From positions 82,259 to 146,258 of the forward strand of contig DIVW01000005.1 in assembly GCA_002428365.1 (NCBI GenBank): a stretch of 64,000 nt of DNA. The letters are read 5' to 3'. This document shows, piece by piece, positions 24,740 through 33,121 of this stretch. The translations under genes were made by a program, and so were the position numbers. Position 1 is the stretch's first letter; the number at the start of each line of letters is the position of its first letter. A model generated the notes under the pieces. That model was given only the letters and a program-made list of their open reading frames with translations, was not told the origin of the DNA and did no database searches. Origin of the DNA: Propionibacteriaceae bacterium UBA6122. Lineage in GTDB: Bacteria > Actinomycetota > Actinomycetes > Propionibacteriales > Propionibacteriaceae.

Positions 24740-26011
24740 ATGACGGCTTTCTCCCTGTCGGGTTGCGAGCTCGGTGTGGCATCGGCGGCCACCCAAATCG
24801 AGGGCGGTGACCTGGACACCAATTGGCATCGTTGGGCTGCGGCCGGACGGATCGCCGACGGCTCGTCCCCGGCCAGAGCCGCCGATCACTGGAACCGGGT
24901 TGACGAAGATCTTGAGCTGTTGAAGACCCTTGGCGTCAAGCACTACCGAATGGGCATCGAATGGGCCCGGGTGGAGCCGGCGCCCGGTGAGTTCGATGAG
25001 GCTGCTATCGCGCACTACCGCGATGAGGTGGCCGCACTCCGGGCCGCTGGCATTACCCCGCTGGTGACGCTGCATCACTTCAACCTGCCCGGTTGGCTGG
25101 TGGACGCCGGCGGTTGGGGTAGCCGGTCGATGAAGGTGGACTTCGGCCGCTTCGCCCGCCGAATGGTCACCGAGCTGGGGGAGTGGGTGAACGAGTGGAT
25201 TCCGATCAACGAGCCGAACGTCTATGCCACCCAGGCCTATTTGTGGGGCCACTGGCCGCCTGGTGAGCGGTCGCTGCCCAAGGCCCTAGCGGTGATGCAG
25301 GCCCAGGCCGAGGTGCACATTGCGGCCTATCAGATGATTCACGCCCTGCAACCGCACGCCCTGGTGGGCACCGCCTCGCATCTGCGGGCATTTGCCCCGG
25401 CTGACCCAGACAATCCGCTGCATCGGGTGGCGGCCAAGGCCAGTGAGCATCTGTTCCAGCGGGCGTTGCTGAAGGCGATGAACACCGGCGTGTTTGGCTG
25501 GCCGTTCCGGCGTCCGTCCGGGGTGGTGCCGGGCCGCTACTACGACTTCCAGGGCATCAACTACTACGCGCGCAGCTCGGTGCGCGGCCTCAGCGACGGG
25601 GTGGCCGAGGGGGTGCCGGTAAACGACCTGGGTTGGGAGATCTATCCCCAGGGCCTGATCGAGGTGTGCCGCTGGGTGCATGCGGCCTACCCGAGCCCGC
25701 TGTACATCACCGAAAACGGCACCTGCGACAACACCGACGCCTTCCGGGCCAAGTACGTCCACGATCATTTGGCGCAGATCGCGGCCAGTGAGTTGCCGAT
25801 CAAGCGCTACTACCACTGGTGTTTCACCGACAATTGGGAGTGGGCCGATGGTGAGGTGCCCCGGTTCGGCCTGGTCGAGCTGAACTACGAAACCCAGGCC
25901 CGGGCGATCAAGGAGTCGGGCCACTTCTACGCCGATATCATCGCCAACGCTGGCGTGACCGCCCAGGCTTACCAGCGTTGGGTGGCGTCCCAGCGGTACC
26001 GCATCAACTGA
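24740..26011 (+). CDS. GH1 beta-glycosidase
   Basis: A 423-residue family 1 glycoside hydrolase, retaining mechanism. The acid/base is E158 in PINEPN and the nucleophile is E325 in YITENG; the N-terminal ATQIEGG and the WCFTDNWEWADG segment near the C-terminus are also GH1 signatures. There is no signal peptide, so it acts in the cytoplasm on an imported beta-glucoside or galactoside. The ATG at 24740 has GGAGG before it; GTG at 24737 is possible but too close to the SD. The symporter gene follows after 13 bases. Confidence 0.93.
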   Translation: MTAFSLSGCELGVASAATQIEGGDLDTNWHRWAAAGRIADGSSPARAADHWNRVDEDLELLKTLGVKHYRMGIEWARVEPAPGEFDEAAIAHYRDEVAALRAAGITPLVTLHHFNLPGWLVDAGGWGSRSMKVDFGRFARRMVTELGEWVNEWIPINEPNVYATQAYLWGHWPPGERSLPKALAVMQAQAEVHIAAYQMIHALQPHALVGTASHLRAFAPADPDNPLHRVAAKASEHLFQRALLKAMNTGVFGWPFRRPSGVVPGRYYDFQGINYYARSSVRGLSDGVAEGVPVNDLGWEIYPQGLIEVCRWVHAAYPSPLYITENGTCDNTDAFRAKYVHDHLAQIAASELPIKRYYHWCFTDNWEWADGEVPRFGLVELNYETQARAIKESGHFYADIIANAGVTAQAYQRWVASQRYRIN

Positions 26012-26024
26012 AGGGACACCCCCA

Positions 26025-27383
26025 ATGCCCGATCTTGACCGGCGCAACAAATGGACTTTCGGTGTCGGCACCGTCGGTCGCGACATGGTTTACACCCTGG
26101 TCGGGATCTACCTGCTGTATTACCTCTCCGATGTGCTCAAGGTGGCGCCGCCGGAGTTGTTGTGGATCAGCTCGCTGATGCTGGTCGCGCGGCTGTTCGA
26201 TGCGGTTGCCGACATTCTGATGGGGGCGGTGGTCGACAACACCCGCACCCGCTGGGGTCAGTACAAGCCGTGGATCGCGATCGGGGTGGTGGCCTCGGCG
26301 ATCTTCACTTCGTTGCTGTTCACCGACTTTCATCTGTCCGGCTCGGCGCTGGTGGTCGCCTTTGCGGTGATCTACCTGTTGTGGAGCCTGTCGTGGACGG
26401 CCAACGACATTCCGTACTGGTCGATGATGCCGGCCCTCACTTTGAACCAGAAGCAGCGCGAGCGATTCGGTGCGGTGGCCAAGATTTTCGCCACGGTTGG
26501 GCTGTTCCTGGTGGTGGTGTCAGTCCTTCCGGTGACCAAGGCGTTGGCGGTGCCGTTCGGCGACACTGGAGCCTGGACGATCTTCGCCCTAGTCGTGGTG
26601 GCGATCATGCTGGCTGGCCAGGCGGTAACCCTGTTCGGGGTGAAGGAGCCCAATATCGTCCTGCCGCAAGAACGCACCGGGCTGAAGGAGCTTGGCCGAG
26701 CGGTCTTCGGCAATGACCAGTTGTTGTGGACGGCCGTCGCGATGGTGCTGTTCATGACTGGCTACATGACCACCGTCACCTTCGGCACCTACTACTTCAA
26801 ATACGTCTACGGCGACGAGGCCATGTATTCGCCGTTCGGTGCGGTGCTGGTTGGTAGCCAGTTGCTGGGTTACGCGATCTTTCCCGCGTTCTCCAAGCGG
26901 TTCTCCCGACGCGCGCTGTTTAGCGCTGCGATCGGGCTGATCCTGGTGGGCTACCTCATCTTCTTCTTCAGCCCCACCCACATCGCCTTCGTTGCGGCGG
27001 CTGGGCTGCTGATCTTCGTCGGGGATTCCTTCGTGACCTTGCTGATGTTGGTCTTCCTCACCGACACGATCGAATACGGCCAATGGAAGCTGGGACGGCG
27101 CAGTGGCGCGGTGACCTTCTCCTTGCAGCCCTTCGTCAACAAGGTGGGGGCGGCCCTGGGCACCCAGGTGGTGGCGGTGGCGATCGTGATCGCTGGGGCA
27201 AATCCCGATCGTCCGGCCGATATCACCGCTGGTGGCTTGTTGACCATCAAGATCGGCATGCTGGTGATTCCGCCGATCCTGATCGTGATCAGCTACCTGA
27301 TTTATCGCGCCAAGTACCGCATTGACGAGGCCTTCCACGCCCAGATGGTCGCCGATTTGAAGGAGCGCGGCCAGGTGCTCTGA
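26025..27383 (+). CDS. GPH-family (MelB-like) sugar:cation symporter
   Basis: A 452-residue transporter with 12 predicted helices. The N-terminal segment YYLSDVLKVAPP and the motif VARLFDAVADILMGAVVDNT-RTRWGQYKPWI (here shown in parts) are typical of the glycoside-pentoside-hexuronide:cation family. Paired with GH1, it likely imports the disaccharide or glycoside that the enzyme cleaves. The ATG follows GAAGGGA. Confidence 0.92.
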   Translation: MPDLDRRNKWTFGVGTVGRDMVYTLVGIYLLYYLSDVLKVAPPELLWISSLMLVARLFDAVADILMGAVVDNTRTRWGQYKPWIAIGVVASAIFTSLLFTDFHLSGSALVVAFAVIYLLWSLSWTANDIPYWSMMPALTLNQKQRERFGAVAKIFATVGLFLVVVSVLPVTKALAVPFGDTGAWTIFALVVVAIMLAGQAVTLFGVKEPNIVLPQERTGLKELGRAVFGNDQLLWTAVAMVLFMTGYMTTVTFGTYYFKYVYGDEAMYSPFGAVLVGSQLLGYAIFPAFSKRFSRRALFSAAIGLILVGYLIFFFSPTHIAFVAAAGLLIFVGDSFVTLLMLVFLTDTIEYGQWKLGRRSGAVTFSLQPFVNKVGAALGTQVVAVAIVIAGANPDRPADITAGGLLTIKIGMLVIPPILIVISYLIYRAKYRIDEAFHAQMVADLKERGQVL

Positions 27384-27388
27384 GGTCT

Positions 27389-27460
27389 TAATGATGCGTA
27401 AGTGGAGCATTAAAGGCGTTAGTGGTGCCGTTGTGGCGCATTAAGCTACCATGGCGTTAT
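27389..27460 (+). promoter_or_regulatory. Putative operator cluster of the hipBA-type pair
   Basis: TTAATG (27389-27394) and CATTAA (27409-27414) form an inverted pair; a further CATTAA occurs at 27439-27444, and GGCGTTA is repeated at 27415-27421 and 27454-27460. The sites fill the leader of the HTH gene starting at 27459, as expected for autorepression. Confidence 0.45.
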
Positions 27461-27761
27461 GGCCACTCGACCTACTCCGAGGCGCACGCTTGCTGCGGGC
27501 GAGAAACTCGGCGCGCAGTTGCAGCTGTGGCGCAAGCTTCTGGGTCTACCCGCTCAGGTTGTCGCTGAGCGGGCTGGCATCAGCCGCAGCACCCTCACTC
27601 GCCTCGAACACGGTGACGTGAAGGTCGGCCTCGACAGCTTCCTCAATGTGGCCGCCGCGCTGGGCATCCTCGATCAGATTGTCACCGCCACTGATCCTTA
27701 CGAGACCGATTTCGGTCGGGCGCGAGCCGATCAGCAACTGCCGCAAAGGGTCCGTCGATGA
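27459..27761 (+). CDS. HipB-like XRE-family DNA-binding antitoxin
   Basis: A 100-residue protein with a Cro/C1-type helix-turn-helix (residues ~20-75; AQVVAERAGISRSTLTRLE is the recognition part). It is followed by HipA, whose start overlaps its stop (ATGA). In such pairs HipB binds the operator and neutralises the kinase. No clear SD precedes the ATG, and the message may be leaderless or nearly so. Confidence 0.88.
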   Translation: MATRPTPRRTLAAGEKLGAQLQLWRKLLGLPAQVVAERAGISRSTLTRLEHGDVKVGLDSFLNVAAALGILDQIVTATDPYETDFGRARADQQLPQRVRR

Positions 27762-28951
27762 CCGAGCGGATCCTGGTCGCCGTCGAACTGGCCGGGCGTA
27801 GTGTGCCGGCCGGCGTGTTGCACGTTGACACCGCTCGCACGCTTAGCAGCACCTTCGCCTACGACCCGGCCTACCTCGCTCACGCTGAGGCATACCCGCT
27901 CGATCCGGCGCTGCCGCTGCAGGCCGCAGCCACTCATGTGCGGGGGCTGCCGGGGGCCTTCGCCGACACCGCCCCAGACCGGTGGGGGCGCAACCTCATT
28001 CAGCGCCGCCTCCAGCAACTCCGCGGACGTGGCGGACGTACTCCGTCTGAGGTCGACTTCCTGCTTGGAGTGAGCGATGAAAGCAGGCAAGGTGCCCTCC
28101 GCTTCTCGCGGCAGCTCGACGGGCCCTACCTTTCCGATCAGGGTGAGGTACCGAGACTTATCCAGTTGCCACGGTTGTTGCGGGCTGCTGATCATGTCGC
28201 CCGCGCGGCCGGAGATGAGGGCGACCTCAAGACGCTGCTTCAGGCTGGCAGCGGCAGCCTGGGCGGTGCCCGTCCCAAGGCGTCGATCAGTGACGGCGGC
28301 CCCCTCTACATCGCGAAATTCCCCCATCATCAAGACCAGTGGGATGTGATGGCTTGGGAAGCGACCGCGCTCGATCTTGCCGGGCAGGCTGGCCTTGAGG
28401 TTCCGGCCCACCGCTTGGTGCGCCTTGAGGAGGGCGCCGTGCTGCTGGTCCGCCGGTTCGACCGCTCCGGTGAACGCCGCCTCGGCTACCTGAGTGCGAT
28501 GGCGCTGCTCCAGGCCGCCGACGGACAAACCCTGGACTACCTCGACGTCGCCGAAACCCTCGCGTCGGTTGGCAGCAACCCGGCGCGTGATCTGCGGCAA
28601 CTATGGACGCGGATAGCGTTCAGCATCGCCATCAACAACACCGACGACCACCTGCGCAACCACGGCTTCTTGCGTGCGGCGACCGGCTGGCGCCTGGCGC
28701 CCGCCTTCGACATCAACCCGAACCCGCAGTCGGTGAATAGACAAACCGCCATCGGTGGCTACACCGACCGGGACGGCTGCGCCGAGGCGCTGGTGGAATC
28801 CGCAGCGAGTTTCGGTCTTGATGCCGTTGGTACCAGCGAAATCCTCGAGCGCGTCCGAGGCGCAGTGCGCAACTGGCGCCAGGTCGCTGCGGCGAACGGG
28901 GTCAATCGCGCTGAGGCCGATCAACTGGCTGACGCGTTCGGCGGCGTGTAG
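27758..28951 (+). CDS. HipA-like serine/threonine kinase (toxin)
   Basis: A 397-residue HipA-family kinase, with the N-terminal HipA_N-like segment (ERILVAVELAGRSVPAGVL) and the kinase domain. Visible motifs are GSGSLGGARPKA (phosphate/autophosphorylation loop), YIAKFP (ATP-binding lysine), INNTDDHLRNHGF (catalytic Asp/His) and LAPAFDINP (metal-binding Asp). HipA toxins phosphorylate a glutamyl-tRNA synthetase or another target and cause growth arrest. All key residues are present, so it should be active. Confidence 0.9.
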   Translation: MTERILVAVELAGRSVPAGVLHVDTARTLSSTFAYDPAYLAHAEAYPLDPALPLQAAATHVRGLPGAFADTAPDRWGRNLIQRRLQQLRGRGGRTPSEVDFLLGVSDESRQGALRFSRQLDGPYLSDQGEVPRLIQLPRLLRAADHVARAAGDEGDLKTLLQAGSGSLGGARPKASISDGGPLYIAKFPHHQDQWDVMAWEATALDLAGQAGLEVPAHRLVRLEEGAVLLVRRFDRSGERRLGYLSAMALLQAADGQTLDYLDVAETLASVGSNPARDLRQLWTRIAFSIAINNTDDHLRNHGFLRAATGWRLAPAFDINPNPQSVNRQTAIGGYTDRDGCAEALVESAASFGLDAVGTSEILERVRGAVRNWRQVAAANGVNRAEADQLADAFGGV

Positions 28952-29032
28952 GTGGTCGTGGTGTTTCCTCTTGTTTCGTCGGAACGGCGTTCTCTCGGCC
29001 ATTAGGCTCCGGGCAGGATGAGTGGAGGGGTT

Positions 29033-29683
29033 ATGCAGGCGCATTTTGCCGGCCGGTTGATGGGCTCGCTGGTAGGGCTGCTGGTGCTGGCCGGGTGTGT
29101 GCCAACCCCCGCACCCCCGACGATCACCGAGCTGTTGGACGGGCCGAAGTTCGCTACGCAGCGGGAGGCAGCCGCGGCGAAGGCTGATGCGCTGGCTGAG
29201 AAAGTGGTCCAGCGGTCGGGTCTGGCCGAGGTGGTGGTCCTGAAGACGACGTGGTGTGGTGAAGGCCAAAACAACGCGAAGGTTCATGACGGCTACCGGA
29301 TCCGGTGTTCGGCGACGCGCAGCACTTATCTTGCCTGGGACGGTGCCTTCCTGTCTCAGCAGGGAAAGATCCTCGGTGCTCTAGCGGAGGATTGCGTGCG
29401 CACGTTGTCCGGCCCGTTGGACCCGGTCCCTCATTCGAGCCAGCACTTCTTGGACGGTCCAAATTATGCATGCGACTCGAATCTCAGTGTGGTGACGTCC
29501 TGGGCGACGGTCGGAGTCATAGATTCGACATCTAGCGATTTTGACCCACACTGCGAACATTCGTCGTTGAGGTGCCAGCAGGTCGAGACGCCTGACCTCA
29601 TCTTCAAGAAGCTCTCCAAGCACAAGTGGTTCATGCGTATGAGTGTTCAGAGTGTCTACTACACCGAGACGGTCAACCGATGA
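29033..29683 (+). CDS. Orphan Cys-rich lipoprotein
   Basis: A 216-residue predicted lipoprotein with lipobox LLVLAGC (cysteine ~22). The mature part has six further cysteines (TWC, RIRC, EDC, YAC, PHC and LRC contexts), suggesting disulphides outside the cell. No domain is recognised. GGAGGGG sits 4 bases before the ATG at 29033; an ATG at 29018 is possible. Its base composition drops toward the 3' end relative to neighbours, and it sits beside hipBA, so the stretch may be accessory DNA. Confidence 0.7.
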   Translation: MQAHFAGRLMGSLVGLLVLAGCVPTPAPPTITELLDGPKFATQREAAAAKADALAEKVVQRSGLAEVVVLKTTWCGEGQNNAKVHDGYRIRCSATRSTYLAWDGAFLSQQGKILGALAEDCVRTLSGPLDPVPHSSQHFLDGPNYACDSNLSVVTSWATVGVIDSTSSDFDPHCEHSSLRCQQVETPDLIFKKLSKHKWFMRMSVQSVYYTETVNR

Positions 29684-29785
29684 GGGTGTCGAGCGCCCCA
29701 GCCGGGCAATAGCTGCCATACCGCTCCTGGACGAGCGGGCCTAGCGTGGCAGGTGTTAACCCCCCACACGCGCGGAGGTGCGGCG

Positions 29786-30928
29786 ATGCGTACTCCTCGA
29801 ATCATGTTGGCGGCCCTAATTGGGCTGGCTTTGCTGGCCCCTGGGACGGCGCCGGTGTCTACTGCGGCGCCGATGCCGGCGGCGCCACCGTCCGGCTTCA
29901 GCTACTCGGTCAACCAGGTAGCCGCTGGCCTCCAGATTCCCTGGGCTGTGACCTGGATCGGCTCGATGATGCTGTTCGACGAGCGTCCCGGACGGCTGTG
30001 GACGCTGCGTCCCGGCGGCTCGCCGGTGCGGGTGAGCCTGCCGCTGCCGAAGATCTTCAAAGGCTCAGAGGCGGGGCTGCTTGGTCTGGTGGCCGATCCA
30101 CAGGCAACGTCCAATGGCTTCTTCTACACCTGCATGTCGGTGGCCAAAGCCTCCGGGGCGGCCTCGGACGTCCAGGTTTGGAAGTGGCGCCTGGTCGATG
30201 ATGCGAACGCGGTGAAGGTGGCCACGTTGGTGAAGGGCATCCCGATCGGGTACGGGCGCCACAACGGCTGCCGGCTGCTGTTCCGCTCGGCACAGATGCT
30301 CTACATCGCCACCGGGGACGCCGCCAAGGGAACCAACCCGCAGAACCTGAAATCGCTGGGTGGCAAGGTGCTGCGCATCCGCAGCGATGGCAGCATTCCC
30401 AAGACCAACCCGTTCTATAAGAAGGGCGGCAACGCTCGGTTGGTGTGGAGCTACGGGCATCGCAATCTGCAGGGTCTGGCCAAGCGTCCCGGCACCACTG
30501 AGCTGTGGACCGCTGAGCACGGCCCCAGCCGCGACGACGAAGTTAACCGCATCTTCAAGGGCCGCAACTACGGCTGGTCGCCGACCCCGTCCTACAACGA
30601 AAAGCGCTCGATGACCGATTTGAAGCGCTTCCCGCGCGCGGTAAAAGCTCGCTGGCGCTCAGGCAGTCCAACGGTGGCCACCAGCGGGGCAACCTTCCTC
30701 AACGGTGCTCAGTGGGGACGGTGGAACGGCTCGCTAGTGGTCGCCGAGTTGAAGGGCCAAGGCATCTTGGTGTTCAAGGTCTCGAAGGCGGGCAAACTCA
30801 CCAAAGCCGGCGAGATTGCCACCAGTTACGGACGCCTCCGCACCGTGGCACAAGGACCGGACGGGGCCCTCTACTTCACCACCTCCAACGGCACCGACGA
30901 TGGCATCTATCGCCTAGTGCTGTCCTGA
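29786..30928 (+). CDS. Secreted sorbosone/glucose dehydrogenase-like beta-propeller
   Basis: A 380-residue exported protein with a signal peptide (hydrophobic core ~8-25, cleavage near APVSTAAP). The six-bladed propeller is of the PQQ-dependent soluble aldose dehydrogenase (GSDH/YliI) family. Motifs are LLGLVADP, GYGRHNGCRLLF, WSYGHRNLQGLA and TAEHGPSRDDEVNRI; the last two carry the arginine and acidic residues typical of the PQQ/metal region. No PQQ synthesis genes are in the window. The ATG at 29786 follows GGAGGTG. Confidence 0.85.
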   Translation: MRTPRIMLAALIGLALLAPGTAPVSTAAPMPAAPPSGFSYSVNQVAAGLQIPWAVTWIGSMMLFDERPGRLWTLRPGGSPVRVSLPLPKIFKGSEAGLLGLVADPQATSNGFFYTCMSVAKASGAASDVQVWKWRLVDDANAVKVATLVKGIPIGYGRHNGCRLLFRSAQMLYIATGDAAKGTNPQNLKSLGGKVLRIRSDGSIPKTNPFYKKGGNARLVWSYGHRNLQGLAKRPGTTELWTAEHGPSRDDEVNRIFKGRNYGWSPTPSYNEKRSMTDLKRFPRAVKARWRSGSPTVATSGATFLNGAQWGRWNGSLVVAELKGQGILVFKVSKAGKLTKAGEIATSYGRLRTVAQGPDGALYFTTSNGTDDGIYRLVLS

Positions 30929-30939
30929 CCCTGGGTCGA

Positions 30940-31089
30940 GTTCCCTGAGCCTCCACCAGTTCCCTGAGCTTGTCGAAGGGTCGGCCCGCTCATATTGGGG
31001 ACGGTTCCTTTATGAGCACTGCGCAAAACGGAACCGTCCCCAATATGAGCAGGAACCGTCCCCGCGAGCCGTTCGGAGGAACCGTCCCC
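30940..31089. repeat. Composite repeat cluster 3 (both families)
   Basis: 30940-30982 has GTTCCCTGAG and CCCTGAGCTTGTCGAAGGG units. Then GGGGACGGTTCC (30997-31008) and GGAACCGTCCCC at 31030-31041, 31052-31063 and 31078-31089, with CTCATATTGG, GCGCAAAACG and CAATATGAGC blocks. This is the only place where both families abut. Confidence 0.85.
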
Positions 31090-31131
31090 GTGAGCAGGCG
31101 CGGCTAGAATCCCGGGCGAAGGGGGTTGAAG

Positions 31132-31716
31132 ATGCCGAAGATCGTGGATTATGCGAAGCGGCGGGTCGAGATTGTCGACGCGCTGCTCGAGCTGATTGCG
31201 CAGGACGGCATGGGGGCGGCCACCTCCCGGGCGCTGGCCAGCCATCTGGGGGTCTCCAATGGCGCGCTGTGGCGCTACTTCAAAGGCAAGGACGATCTGC
31301 TCGCGGCCACCTATCAAACCGTGCTCGACAAGTCGAACCTGCGGGTCGCGCGGGCGATCGCGGGACGCACCGGGGTCGACGCCGTCCTGGCCATGATGGA
31401 GACTTTCTTCCCGCTAACGCCCGAACTCCAGGACGAGGCCAAGGTGGTGCTGGCCTTTTGGGGCGTCGCGGCAATGAACTCGACCCAAGCCAGTCACGGC
31501 AACCCCGAAATGGTGGAGTGGTCTGACGAGTTCGCGATCCTGCTGAAAGAGGGCATCGAGGCTGGCGAGTTGCGGCCCGACACTCCGGCCGAGGCGCTGG
31601 GCAACATCTTGATGAGCGTGGGCACCAATGCCCAGGTTGACTATGTCTTCCGGGGCGACGACGGCGCGGCTCGGCTGGCTGAAGTCCGCCAGCTGATCGA
31701 CTCCTTCCGCGCCTGA
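31132..31716 (+). CDS. TetR-family regulator of the amine-oxidation cluster
   Basis: A 194-residue TetR/AcrR-type repressor. The N-terminal HTH spans residues ~10-55 (TSRALASHLGVSNGALWRYFKGKDDLL) and the C-terminal part resembles the BetI-like ligand domain. The ATG at 31132 follows GAAGGGGG; TTG at 31126 is too close to the SD. It is transcribed toward the OCD-like gene 182 bases on, and a nested inverted repeat lies in that gap. It likely senses the amine or amino acid degraded by the cluster (inference). Confidence 0.87.
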   Translation: MPKIVDYAKRRVEIVDALLELIAQDGMGAATSRALASHLGVSNGALWRYFKGKDDLLAATYQTVLDKSNLRVARAIAGRTGVDAVLAMMETFFPLTPELQDEAKVVLAFWGVAAMNSTQASHGNPEMVEWSDEFAILLKEGIEAGELRPDTPAEALGNILMSVGTNAQVDYVFRGDDGAARLAEVRQLIDSFRA

Positions 31717-31791
31717 AGGTCGCCGCCGCTGTGGTGGCCAGCTAGCCGCTGCCGGTCAGGGTTGACTCCCTGGAAGCCGAAACAAGACCGA

Positions 31792-31818
31792 TACACAGGC
31801 GAAACCGTTTGTGTACAA
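31792..31818. promoter_or_regulatory. Nested inverted repeats upstream of the oxidation operon
   Basis: TACACA (31792-31797) pairs with TGTGTA (31810-31815); inside lies AAAC-C-GTTT (31802-31810), and TTGT-GT-ACAA follows at 31809-31818. The site is ~85 bases before the ATG at 31899 and directly after the TetR gene, a plausible binding site for that regulator. Confidence 0.4.
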
Positions 31819-31898
31819 GCGCTCATTAACGTTGCCTCTACTAGATCGAGATCCGACGTCGCATCCGATCGCTACCAGTACTGAAAGAGGAGGCAGTC

Positions 31899-33032
31899 AT
31901 GTCGGACACCGAGATTTCGTTCCTGTACCTCAGCGAACCGGACGCGATCGCGGCCGGCGTCACTGAGATGGCCGGCTGTGTTGAGGCGATGGACGAGACC
32001 CTGCAGTTGCTGCAGAAGGGCGACTACCGAATGGCCGGCAACGAGGGCAACTCGCACGGCGCGATGATGCTCTTCCCGCCGTCCTCGGAGTTCCCGAACA
32101 TGCCCGTCGACGGAGTCGACCGCCGCTTCATGGCGATGCCGGCCTACCTCGGCGGCAGCTTCGATAACGCCGGGGTGAAGTGGTACGGCTCCAACATCGA
32201 AAACCGCGAGAAGGGCCAGCCGCGCTCGATCCTGACCTTCATCCTCAACGACAAAGACACCGGCGCCCCGAAGATGTTCATGTCGGCCAACCTGCTCAGC
32301 GCCTACCGCACCGGTGCCGTCCCTGGCGTTGGTGCGAAGTACCTGGCCAAGCCGGATTCCGAAGTGGTTTCCATCATTGGCCCCGGCGTGATGGGTAAGA
32401 CCGGCCTGGAGGCTTACAACGCCGTCCTGCCGATCAAGAAGGCTCAGGTCTACGGTCGCCGCCGCGTCACCAGCGAGGCCTTCAAAGAGTGGGCCGCTGA
32501 GCGCCTGCCGCACATCGAAATCGTCATCTGCGACACCATGGAAGAGTCGGTGCGTGGTGCCGACATCATTCACTCCGGTGTTTCCGGCGAGGTTAATCCG
32601 GCCACCTATCCGTTGGTGAAGACCGAGTGGCTCAAGCCCGGCGCCTTCATCTGCGCGGTCGCCAACCTCAAGCTGGAAGACGAACTGCTAACCGCGCCCG
32701 AAACCGGCCTGTTCATCGACAACGTCGGCATGTACTTCGACTGGCAGGAAGAGTTCGGCTACCCGGCCTACGAGACCACCACTGGCATCATCGGCACCCG
32801 CTTCGTCGACATGATCCACGATCACCTGATTCCGGCCGAGAAGGTAGTCAACATCGGCGACGTGCCGCTGGGCCGCAAGCCCGGCCGCACCAGCGATGAC
32901 CAGTTCATCGTGTTCAGCGTCGGTGGCATGCCGATCGAGGACGTCGCCTGGGCCACCGTGGTTTACCGCAATGCCTTGGAGAAGGGCATCGGGGTGAAGC
33001 TCCCGCTGTGGAGCACCCCGGTGATGGCCTGA
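31899..33032 (+). CDS. Ornithine cyclodeaminase/mu-crystallin family protein
   Basis: A 377-residue NAD(P)-binding protein of the OCD/mu-crystallin superfamily. The dinucleotide site is IIGPGVMGKTG (160-169) and the ligand-site lysine is K94 in GVKWYGSN. Relatives beside FAD oxidoreductases in actinobacteria are labelled tyramine oxidase subunit B; that name rests on annotation rather than on anything visible here. The SD is AGAGGAGG. It is the first structural gene of the oxidation operon. It may deaminate an amino acid or reduce an imine made by the flavoprotein. Confidence 0.85.
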   Translation: MSDTEISFLYLSEPDAIAAGVTEMAGCVEAMDETLQLLQKGDYRMAGNEGNSHGAMMLFPPSSEFPNMPVDGVDRRFMAMPAYLGGSFDNAGVKWYGSNIENREKGQPRSILTFILNDKDTGAPKMFMSANLLSAYRTGAVPGVGAKYLAKPDSEVVSIIGPGVMGKTGLEAYNAVLPIKKAQVYGRRRVTSEAFKEWAAERLPHIEIVICDTMEESVRGADIIHSGVSGEVNPATYPLVKTEWLKPGAFICAVANLKLEDELLTAPETGLFIDNVGMYFDWQEEFGYPAYETTTGIIGTRFVDMIHDHLIPAEKVVNIGDVPLGRKPGRTSDDQFIVFSVGGMPIEDVAWATVVYRNALEKGIGVKLPLWSTPVMA

Positions 33033-33121
33033 TCAACCCAGACCCTGGACGGGCGCTGCTGCAGCACTGAGCGCAGCGTCCGTCCGGCTCCACTACCAAG
33101 GCCGAGAAAGGCGACTTACCC

